This document shows positions 20,890 through 30,171 of a DNA stretch of 64,000 nucleotides, piece after piece. Position 1 is the first letter of the stretch; each line of letters begins with the position of its first letter. The stretch spans positions 9,548,001 to 9,612,000 of the forward strand of contig CM059622.1 in assembly GCA_030435675.1 (NCBI GenBank), in the 5' to 3' direction. The notes under the pieces are model-generated. The model did no database searches and was not told the origin of the DNA. It was given only the letters and a program-made list of their open reading frames with translations. Made by a program: the position numbers and the translations under genes. The DNA is from Steinernema hermaphroditum. Taxonomy: Eukaryota > Nematoda > Chromadorea > Rhabditida > Steinernematidae.

Positions 20890-23800
20890 AGTCTGTCGTG
20901 GTGGTGAGCGGTCGGGTCCCTCCGTCGCTTTCATCTAGACAGCGGGGCTAGACTCAGAAGCATTGGAACCGCAGAGTCTAGTAATGTTCCACCCCCACCC
21001 GTTTCCTCGCGTTGTGCTTGGAACACTCAATGTGCGCCGGATGTCGTCAACGCCACGCCTCGTCGAGCTGCAGAAGGAGTTGGAGAAGACCAACATCGAC
21101 GTCATCGCCCTCACCGAGCACAGATGGAAGAACTTCGGCGCAATGGACCTGGAAGACTCGGATTTCTGCTTCTTCCACGCAGGACCAGAAGATAACGCAA
21201 GCGCTTCGGGCACCGGATTCTTCTTGAAGAAACAACTGAAGCGCAACGTCCGACAGTTCCGCCAAGTCTCCTCGAGGATTTCTTATCTGGATCTCCAGTT
21301 CGAAGACCAAATCCTGCGCCTCTACTCTCTGTATGCGCCCGCGACGGGATCCAGAGGAATCGATGACGAAGAAGATGACGATGAAGAAGAAGATGACTAC
21401 GAAGCCTTTCTGGAGGAAATCCGGACAGAACTGCGCCACGTTGGTATGCCGATAGGAGTCAACAGGGGTGCCAACGTTGGTGGATCGGGGGAATCCAATC
21501 GACGGATAATCCCTGTTCTGCTCGGAGACATGAACGCGAAGATGGGCCGAAGAACCGATGAAGACGAAGATGCGATTGGCAACCACGGCTACGGCGAAAG
21601 AAACCGGCGCGGGCAACTTCTGGTCGACCTCTGCGAAGATTTTCGGCTCCGGTCGGTCAACTCCTACTTCAAGAGCCGGCCTGGACGCAAATGGACATGG
21701 ATCTCGCCGAACGGAAGATCGAAGAATTGTATTGACTGCATTCTGGCTCCGAGAAGCATCCATTTCCGAAGTTCAAACTTCCTGGGCTCCTACAACGCAG
21801 GCTCAGACCACCGGATTCTTCGAGCGACGATCCAACCTCCAACACCGAGGCTCTGGAGACAAGATCAGCCACCGAAGAAGAAGAAGACGTTGAATCGGGA
21901 GCTCTTCAACATGGCAGTCGCCCTGAACCCGCCGAGGATCAACACAGAATCGCAAGAAGGATATGCCCAGCTCACCGACTACGTTCACGAAACTGCACGG
22001 TTTGCCGAAGAAGATGACGAAACGAAGAACCGACTCAGCACAAGAACCACCGATCTCCTGCGACAGAGACACGTGCTTCGACGACGACAAGTCACCAGCG
22101 ACGATCGGATCGCCCTCACGGAGCTCAACAAGTTGATCCGTCGCGAGGTGCGTAACGACATCAACGAACATCACCGTCGCCTCGTCGAAGAAGCCGTGAT
22201 GAATTGCAAGGGATTAAGGAAGGCTCGAGGAGAAGTCGCTACCGGCAGAAGACGGATAGTTCAGCTGCGCGACAACAACGGAAGCCTATGCTCGACGAAG
22301 ACACAAATCCACGAGGTCGTCAAGAACTTCTATGAAGAACTGTATGCCTCGACTGTGAACGTCGAATACGAAACCTCCGAAGAGACAGAAGAGTATCCAG
22401 AAATCTTGCTGGGAGAAGTCGAAGAAGCGATGAGAAGAATGAAGACTGGACGAAGCCCAGGGAGGGACAAGGTTACGGTTGAAATGCTGAAACTTGCGAA
22501 AGACAGCATTCTCGTCCCTCTGACTGCAATCCTGAACTGGTGTCTTCGAAACTGTGCGGTTCCCGAGAAGATGGCCGACGCGTCGACGATTCTGCTGTTC
22601 AAGAAGGGAGACCCGATGCTGCTGAAGAACTACAGGCCGATATCATTGCTCTCCGCTGTGTACAAGATTCTAACAAAGGTGATTGTCACTCGGATTGATC
22701 GGATTTTGGATGCTGAGCAGCCAGAAGAGCAAGCGGGATCCCGAAGAAGCTACTCCACCGTCGACCATCTTCAAGCCGTGAATCTTCTGGTGGAGAAGAC
22801 GCGCGAATACAGGATACCGCTCTTCATCGCTTTCATCGACTTTGAGAAGGCGTTCGACTCCGTGGAAATCAACGCTGTGTGGAACGCGATAAGGCGACAA
22901 GGAGTTCCGGCTGCGATCATCAACCTGCTATGGAAGATCTACGGTCAGGCCGCGTCGTATGTCCAACTCGGAGAAGAACGGGTGCCGATCAAGATCCAAC
23001 GAGGAGTCCGCCAGGGCGATACCATCAGCCCGAAACTCTTCACGGCGACGGTCGAAGAAGTCTTCAGAGAGCTCGACTGGCAAGACTTTGGGATCAACAT
23101 CAATGGTACGAAGCTCTCGAATCTTCGATTTGCAGACGATATCGCGTTGATCGCCAACACAGAAGAAGAGCTGCAGCAGATGGTGTCCGAACTCGACGAA
23201 GAAGAAGCGGTCTTAGAATGAACCGGGAGAAGACAAAGATTCTGGCCACAGAGGAAGCGTCGATTATACTGAACGGAGAAGAAATCGAACAAGTCGAAGC
23301 TTTCATCTACCTCGGGCAGGAAGTCAGGCTGAGGAGAGACCACTACAAGGAGATCACCCGAAGAATCCAGAGCGGATGGAACGTCTTCACACGGTACAAG
23401 GATTTCCTGACCTCCAGAAGCGTCCTGATGCGATGGAAACGAAGACTTTTCGATCAATGCGTTCTCCCCGCCATGCTGTACGGATCCGAAACTTGGTCGC
23501 TCACGAAGTCGGCGAGGAAGAGGCTTGCGACCACTCAACGACGGATGGAACGCCGAATGGCCGGAGTCCGTCTGCTAGACAGGAGGACCAATGAATGGCT
23601 CCGAGGCGTCACGAAGGTGAAGGACATCGACGAAGCGGCAAGAAGAAGGAAGTGGAACTTCGCTTGGAAGATGGCGAACGGAAGCCCGGAGAAGTGGTAC
23701 AATCGACTCGAAGAATGGCGCCCGCCTGTGAAGAGACCTCTCGGAAGACCTCGGACCCGATGGAGCGATGACTTAACGAAGAAAGTAGGCAGCAGAAGAT

Positions 23801-23915
23801 GGCGGCATTGAGCGATACAAGAAACCAGGCAGCGGTGGATAGATTTGGGGTGCGACAACGTGTAATATGTTAGATATCGCAATAAAATTCGTAAATTCGT
23901 TACAGTTTTTGTGCC
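20889..23915 (+). mobile_element. RTE-clade non-LTR retrotransposon, right copy
   Basis: Starts near TGTCGTGGTGGTGAGCGGTC and ends with AATAAAATTCGTAAATTCG. It is abutted downstream by the CTGCGGGCGGCAAGATTGG repeat and the RTE-derived short element at 24,101. Confidence 0.88.
20963..23811 (+). pseudogene. RTE endonuclease-reverse transcriptase, right copy, frame break near 23,215
   Basis: Protein-identical to the left copy through 752 codons (20,963-23,221; first ATG at about 20,984). The C-terminal region in the other frame ends at a TGA at 23,809, 18 codons earlier than in the left copy, because of one C-to-T change in GGCGGCATCGAGCG. Domains as in the left copy: APE endonuclease, reverse transcriptase with FADD, and the RTE C-terminal region. 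Confidence 0.85.
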
Positions 23916-23949
23916 GTTTTTAGCGTATTTTTTTAGCTTTGCAGTTTTT

Positions 23950-24085
23950 TGGACAACTTCAGTCATTTGCATGAGCACCAATCTTGCCGCCCGCAGGGCT
24001 ACAGTTTTTGGGATGAGCACCTAATTGGCTTTTAGTACCTGGAGGGCGCGAATTCGCGCGCAGCCGGGTTTATACAGATAAAAGT
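23950..24085 (-). repeat. dispersed repeat linking RTE and its short derivative
   Basis: Inverse of 17,142-17,278. Contains CCGCCCGCAGGGCTACAG, TTGGCTTTTAGTACCTGG and GCGCGAATTCGCGCGCAGCC, an internal palindrome. Confidence 0.8.
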
Positions 24086-24100
24086 AGGGAGTTTCATTCG

Positions 24101-24620
24101 TGTCGCGGTGGCGAGCGGTCGGTCCCTCCGGTCGCTCTCTGAGCGTCCGGTCGGTCTGGTGGCAAACCCTGTGGCATGTATGAGTTTCCCGGCTTCCGGA
24201 AGGAATTGGGACACCCGGAAGCCGTAGTCCCACCACCGCTGACAACAAGATGTCCGACGCCAGGAATCCCGCTACACGAGAAGTCACTCTGAAGGTCGAC
24301 GACGCTCCAAGGACACCACCACCGGTGAAGACACAATTTTCGGAGCAAGGAACCGTCTCTTCGAAGCAGATGTTAGCTCAGAAGCCTCCACTGTGCCGCA
24401 AACGCCCGCGAAGAGGATGTTCGGCTGCCGGATCCGAAGTTTTGTCGAGTCCCAGATGCCCCGTGAAGCGCGCCGTCTCCGACCGGTTCGACATCTACGT
24501 CGCTCCAGGGATGAAGCCGGTTGTAACGAGACATCCTCTGTTTGTCGATTATTCGGTGTCGTGCAAGGCGTAAGCCTTTGATTCACGAAATAAACTCGTA
24601 AAACTCGTAAACTCGATAAA
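24101..24620 (+). mobile_element. RTE-derived short non-autonomous element, copy 1
   Basis: Starts TGTCGCGGTGGCGAGCGGTC, closely matching the RTE 5' head, and ends GAAATAAACTCGTAAAACTCG, like the RTE 3' tail. Between them lies an open frame at 24,250-24,573 (107 codons, MSDARNP...FSVSCKA-type ends shared with other copies). Other copies are at 44,621 and 58,938. The frame is broken in those, so a protein product is doubtful. Confidence 0.75.
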
Positions 24621-25542
24621 AGTAGGGGTCAATAATTTGCGCTGGCGGATCAAGGGGTCGGAAAAGTCGTGGGAAATCGGAGCTTCCAATTTTCGCATGT
24701 AGGAAAAGGCATCGTAACAATAGTCACTATGAATTTGAAGCATCTTGGCTGCCCGTTCATGTTGTCTGTGTACCCTTAGTTAGAGTTTGTTAAATGAAGA
24801 AGGAAATTTAGTTACTTCTGATTCAAGTGCTTTTTGGCCCAATTTTTAATCTTCTTAGAATTTTCTCTCACTGTATCATTACAAGAAGAGAACAGCATGT
24901 GCACTGGGGAGCTAAGCTCCTACTATAAGCGCAGTTAGGACAGCATATCGCCTGTCAAATAAATAGTCCATTGAAGAGGTCGTTAAAAGTTCGGTGTTTC
25001 GGATCGCCAGGTGGTGCTTCGCGGGCCATGAACATAAAATTGTTCAAAGAAAGCGGAGGATGTGCAGTAGGGGCATAGGCAGTGATAATCTGGGGACATA
25101 ATCAACCACCCATAAGAATGCACTACCCAATCTGACCCCAGGATCACACTGTGCAAAAACAAACGAAAAACAAAAATCCGCCATTTTCATGGACCAGCCC
25201 AATATTTTCGAATTTTGAAGAAGAGGCGCACGAAATACGTACTCCTTTGCTGAAGTTCCGACCTAATGCTAATGTCAGATACTGCTAGAAGCAACGCCAT
25301 AAACAGAACTGCACCCATTATATTGGGTTGAGCCATGGCCGATGATTTTAGTGACAGTTTATTCACATATATGCATGTTTATCATTCACCGTTTGACTGA
25401 ACAACTGTAGCCACTTCTCGGGCATCGACCATTCTTCATGGATCAACCCACTAGATTCGCTGTGAACTAGTTAGCGGTTCAAATGCTTTATCGTAATTGG
25501 TTTCTATGGACTATATCGCACGTTCAGCTCGCTCTTCTAACG
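24621..25542. other. AT-rich segment, no feature recognised
   Basis: No gene or clear repeat. The 3' part ends at the inverted terminus of the next element. Confidence 0.45.
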
Positions 25543-26009
25543 CACGGCGTGTCAGCGCCATTGAAACCGAGACACAAAAGCCTCCGCGCTATCGTGGCAG
25601 GACCACAAAAAATGCTTTCACTTTTTTCGCTTTTTAGCACCAAAGTGTAGATTTCTCCGCGAGGAAGCCGAATTTCCAAAATCCAACAGGTGAATCGATG
25701 GCAAATTCTCTGCTGAGCATTTTGCGCACAGACTGACCTCGATGCATCGCGAATTGAGAAGGAGATACATTTCTGCGGGCTGCCGATAGGTGTTTTAAGT
25801 GTTTATTGTCATGAACTGTACAGTTCTCCGCGAAGAAGGCATCAAATCGGGATACCTTTCGCGGAAGTCGTGCACTAGAGTGTGGCGAGCATTTTGCGCA
25901 TAGAAAGGCGGAAATACATGTAACTGGCCAAAAGTTACAAGGTTTCTTCAAACGTGTGCGACTTTTATTTCGTCGCGGGAGCCAACAATGTCCACCCTGA
26001 CACGCCGTG
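25543..26009. mobile_element. short element with CACGGCGTGTCAG termini
   Basis: Bounded by CACGGCGTGTCAG (25,543-25,555) and its complement CTGACACGCCGTG (25,997-26,009). The interior has CAAATTCTCTGCTGAGCATT and related words that also fill the arrays at 54.2-57.7 kb, so all belong to one family. Confidence 0.7.
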
Positions 26010-26329
26010 AACGACTTACTGACAAGGGAGGTGTTCGAAGTGATAAAAGCCGATTTGGCTGAAACTTTGTAGACTGGTAGAGCTATGGTCATGTAGTGCA
26101 GTGACGTATGCCGCACCGGCGGCATCTCATGAGAGAGGGTTTAAAAGTAAGTCAAAAGATAGGGGTTCGGTTGTTATACATAGTGCTGTTATAGCCCGTA
26201 TAAAGGCGATGACCGTGTGGTGTATAGTCTATTTTTTTTCGAACTCCACAAAAGCGATCAATCATATCGCTTCGGGACCCGCTACCGATGAATTTCCGGT
26301 AGTTGTCGCACGTTCGTTCCTCTCTCTCT

Positions 26330-26665
26330 GTCACCGCCGCAGTTCGTTGCAGGACCGCAATCAGGGACACGATTGAGTCCGTTATAAGGGGATTTCCGGG
26401 TTTCTGACTGAATAAGTGGATTATTTCGAAGACAAAGCCGTTTTTCAAAATTCCGCTTTGATAGAAGTGTTCGCCGATCGCCGAAGAAGCGTATGCATCG
26501 GTTTGCGGCGCATTTTCTACTTTCCTCACAAAGTTATAACGGTTTTGAGGCGCGCATGTTCGTTTTAGCTTATTGTCTCCATCATTTCGCAAAAAAGCAA
26601 GAAACAGCACGATAAATCCATCGAAATCCCTGATTGCGGTCCTGCAACGAACTGCGGCGGTGACA
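26330..26665. repeat. inverted repeat, 38-bp arms with a 260-bp loop
   Basis: GTCACCGCCGCAGTTCGTTG through AATCAGGGA (26,330-26,367) is repeated inverted at 26,628-26,665. No coding function assigned; a 196-codon open frame across it has no motif. Confidence 0.7.
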
Positions 26666-26749
26666 TTCGCCGTTGATCGGACAATATCATCCGAAGTGGC
26701 CACCGCCAGTATCGATGCAGGCTTGAAAACGTTTCTTAACAATTAGGCC

Positions 26750-27600
26750 GAGGCACACAAGGGTTTCCAATGTACCCTAAAATGTACCAAGTTGCGTAAT
26801 TCATTGTATTCAAATCAGGTGAGCTGGACGGCCAATTATCTTTGGCCTTCATTTGTCCTAATCAGTCCACATGTGGTCCTCGCAGAAGGCCATCGTTCAT
26901 TTCGATCTGTAGGCGACCGCTCAGTCTTGCTGAAACACCTATCCGTGGTTCAGTAAGTGTGTTTCGGTACAAGGGGATCAGATGCTTCGCCACGATCTCT
27001 TCTTGATAAAGCTAGGCCTTATTGGAGTCCATTTTCACAATTTTTTTAGGAAAACAAAGGAAATTTTGTCCGTTGCACAAATTTTGCCCCAAACCATCAT
27101 AGAATCGGGGAAAAGACTCGTTTTAACGATTTTCATATGTAGCAAGCCCTGCTGCATCTGTTAGAAGTGATTCTGATTGTTTTGATCGCTTCAATCGTAA
27201 AAATCATCTCATCCGAGAAAGCCACATTGCGGAATCCAGACTCGCGTGCCACGGCTTTCAGCTTCTTGCAATTCTCCAATGTTTCAGAGTTTTTCTGATC
27301 GTTTAGAAGATGTTCACGGCTCACTTTGTAGCTTTCCAGCTGGCGATCTCCACAAATAGGCGTGGACTTTCGCCAGGTTTCTCATCGAACGCTCAGAATT
27401 TCGCTAGATTTTTTGTCGGGCCAGTTTTCGGAGCGCTGGAGTTCTCGAGGTCTTCGGTTTTCCGCTTTAGGACGGTATGTGATCCCGGCAGCTCGTGGAA
27501 TCGATTTCGCACTCGTTTCATATCCTTGCAGATGTCAACGTTTGACTTCCCAGCAAGGCGCCGAGTGCCGATGGCAAAACGCAATTTTTCGGAGCCTAAA
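26750..27600 (-). pseudogene. mariner-like transposase remnant
   Basis: On the reverse strand, frames in order carry KNLAKF, then RLFVEIASWKATK, SREHLLND and VAFSDEMIFTIEA, the last matching the FSDE-x-x-F-x-V-E motif around the second Asp of Tc1/mariner enzymes. Stops and frame changes interrupt it, and no terminal inverted repeats were identified. Confidence 0.6.
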
Positions 27601-27619
27601 TTTTTAAATAAAAGTGTAT

Positions 27620-28505
27620 AAAAGTCTCAACAACAGTCAATGATGGGTAAAAAGGAGTGGAAAATATGAATATATCGTTTAAAATTCCCAGAGATGCGCA
27701 TAAAATTACAAAACTCCAAAATTTCGATGCGTTGCAGAACTTCCTGAACACCCTGTACTGTGGCTGTCCTAAGATGCAAAACACATAAATCTAGACTTTC
27801 TGCAAGCGCATCACGAGGTTGAAGTCGTCGAGTCACCCCCCTCCCCCTTGACCGTAGATGCTTACTTACCAGGCTAAGTGCCACCCTGAAGCCAGCAGGG
27901 GATCGTGTAGGGACCGAGGAACGAATGAGTAAATAGTTTTTATTCGCTGACAAATACAGAGGAGGCGAACACGGATACGTTTAGGCTGTTCGTGGGTACA
28001 GGGAAGTGAAAAGACGTCGGGAGTGTACGGTAGCGGGCGAATATACATTTGGAGACTATTTTGCGAATAAATAGATTCGAAGAAAGACGAAGAACTCTTT
28101 GGGTGACGAGGCGGTGGTCAGCTGGTTACGGTATAGTAAAATGAAAGAACTGGTTAGTACAGTATACTGTACAGTATACCCTATTTGGAAGAACCGCCAA
28201 CGTGGGGGCCACGAGGCGGAGAACCCGAGAAGCGCATGCCTTGAAGAAGAAAGAAGTAGATTTTGAAAGCCTTATTAATTATTAATTATTAGGGGAGGGG
28301 CACTTGTACAGAGGGCTACGGTAGTGAGAGGATTATGGTGTTGGAGAATCATGCTGACTATACATACAAGGACTTAAGCGTAGAAGAGTGCCTGGAGCGT
28401 TCGGGGGGACCTAGAGGGAGGCGATGCGATTCGGAATTCGGAAAAAAGTGGCTGTTGAGGACTGGAGGAAAAGGAGCTGGGACAGAGACTACGGTAGCGG
28501 AGGCC
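27620..28505. other. intergenic, no gene seen
   Basis: Contains a short palindromic run of GTACAGTATACTGTACAGTA (near 28,158) and TACGGTA heptamers at 28,318 and 28,490. No supported coding region. Confidence 0.45.
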
Positions 28506-29588
28506 TCAGTTGATGGTGCGGATGCCCGCGCGTGCGCAGTACATGACAACGTTCCAGTTGGAGAGACAGACGAGGTCGTTCTTCTCGATGGTGCCCACGC
28601 GATCGCCAGAACGCGCGATGTTGCACATGCGGAGGCATCTGAAGGGCACGGTTGAGGGGTACGGTAGCTCGGAGAGGCTTACCGGTCGCCGACGCCGAGT
28701 TCGCTGCCGGCGAGTCCGAGAGTGCGGCAGCACTGGCGGTTGTCGCGGTTCTGGTTGGCGCAGTAGAGGACCTTGGAGAGGTACTTGAGGTCGCAGCCAT
28801 CGTTCTGGACGGCGGAGATGAGCGTCTCGGCGGCGACGTGCTCCCGATGCTCGTACTGGCAGATGGAGTGACAGTTGGAGGGCACATGCTGCTGGCAGCA
28901 GCTCAGGAAGAGGTCGTCGACGTTTTTGCGGGAGAGACACGGCGAGAAGGGCGGCTTGCTGCGCTCGGTGCCGCACTCGCCGGTCAGGTCGGCGTCGGAC
29001 ACTTCGGTGATGGGGTACTGCGAACGGACGAGGTCGTAGTCGCCGCCGGAGCGGGAGGGCGCGGAGGAGGACAGGGGCCGCGAGGCGGTGCCCGACGGCG
29101 ATGGCTGCTCGATGAAGCCCTCGTCGGAGTGCGCGGGGCCGTGGACGACGCCGTCGACGGCGCCGACGCCGTGGACGCGCGCCTTCTTCGGGGGCTCCTG
29201 CACGGCGGCGCGCGTCTCCTCGGGGACGCCGGCGTAGGGCGCGTTCTGCGCCTTCGTCGGCTTCACCTCGCGCCGGGATGCGTCCACAGAGTCGACGGCA
29301 TTGCTGTCGGCGGCGGCCGGGGCGATCTTCTCGAATTTCTCCAGCTTGTGGGGACACTTGGAGCTAACGTAGTCGACGCAGCCGGAGAGACACTTCTCCA
29401 TCACTCGTTCGGTACAGCACAGCAGTTTCGGAATGGAATCGCATGACGGGAGATTATCGGAGGAACAGTGGACGCTAAGGGTGAACGCAACAAGAACTAA
29501 AGCTACGGATAACTTGAAAGACGAGTAGGGTCTGAAAAGGAGCGTTCAGGGGCGCCGGCACGGAGCGGACTCACCGGAGAGGACTCAT
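28506..29588 (-). CDS. secreted nematode DB-module protein
   Basis: Three exons: a 14-nt first exon (29,588-29,575, MSPLR), a main exon beginning after TTTTCAG near 29,535, and a last exon after a 40-nt intron (28,643-28,684, carrying TACCGTA in sense). Signal peptide YSSFKLSVALVLVAFTLSVHC, then two Cys-rich regions. The first has SCDSIPKLLCCTERVMEKC and CVDYVSSKC. After a Ser/Pro linker, the second has CLSRKNVDDLFLSCCQQHVP, CHSICQYEH, CANQNRDNRQCCRTLG and CLRMCNIAR, the spacing of the DB module (PF01682), known from nematode extracellular proteins of mostly unknown function. TTATTTCAG ends 2 nt before the ATG, a trans-splice acceptor. The start codon overlaps the stop of the upstream gene. 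Confidence 0.88.
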
Positions 29589-30171
29589 TTCTGAAATAAT
29601 CCACTTGAGCAACCGCAGTTGTTGGAGCCGAAGAGACCCGAGGAGGAGTAACCGTTGTAGGAACTTCGGTCCTGCAACAATGAAGTCGGTGAAAGGGGGT
29701 TGCGAAGGCGCCCTGGATCTGACGCCGCTGCCCTCCAGGTAATCTCTTTATCTGAGACCGGTATCACCACGCACCGATGTTTCAGTTTTATCGCCGCCAG
29801 CGGCGTTTCTGTGTCACGACCTCCACGCGTCGCGCTCCTGCTCGCCGGCCGGCTCGTCGCCTTTCTTCTGCCCAACCCAACAATTTGCATATAAAGCGCT
29901 CCGGAGGCGTTCGGATTCAGTTCGCAACTTTTCAGGACGGACGATAACTCACCTGGTTCGACGACGACGACGAGGAGCCGAAGAAGCCTCCGGAGGGTTT
30001 CTGGTCCAGGAGCCCGCCGGCACCGCCGACGCCGCGTGTGGTCCAGCTGTTGACGCCGCCGTTGGAGTTGAAGCCTCCGCCGCCTACAGAGAAGCCACCG
30101 AGGCCGCCGGTGGAGGTTTGCAGATCGGTGAGGGCGAGCGCGGTTCTCGGAGATTGAGGTTCGGGGAGCAT
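29585..30171 (-). CDS. Gly/Ser-rich protein of unknown function
   Basis: Two exons: 30,171-29,953 (MLPEPQSPRTALALTDLQTS, then GGLGGFSVGGGGFNSNGG and SGGFFGSSSSSSNQ) and 29,671-29,585 (DRSSYNGYSSSGLFGSNNCG...SSGLFQK). The ATG lies 2 nt after TTTTCAG, so it is probably trans-spliced. No signal peptide or domain; low-complexity and Asn/Phe/Gly-rich, as in structural or condensate-forming proteins, which is only a guess. Its TGA (29,587-29,585) overlaps the ATG of the DB-module gene by two bases, and that gene's acceptor lies in its last codons. Confidence 0.65.

Larger units (their letters stand above)
16936..24293. repeat. 7.36-kb near-perfect palindrome (two RTE copies head to head)
   Basis: Arms 16,936-20,495 and 20,733-24,293 mirror each other about position 20,614 without a length change where I checked (matching pairs sum to 41,228 throughout), with a 237-nt unmatched spacer. 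I noticed only about three substitutions: a Phe/Leu change near 17,704, a C/T change that creates a stop at 23,809, and an A/G difference near 20,298/20,930. Each arm holds one RTE element, a SINE copy and part of an RTE-derived short element. Confidence 0.9.

Noticed and set aside
24250..24573. A host gene encoding a 107-residue protein
   Set aside because: The same sequence is present in three dispersed copies with RTE-like ends, and the frame is broken in the other two.
26152..26742. 196-codon open frame on the reverse strand
   Set aside because: Spans both arms of an inverted repeat, with no motif and no splice context.
28652..29446. 264-codon open frame on the + strand
   Set aside because: Exact antisense shadow of the DB-module gene, whose signal peptide and cysteine pattern are convincing on the other strand.
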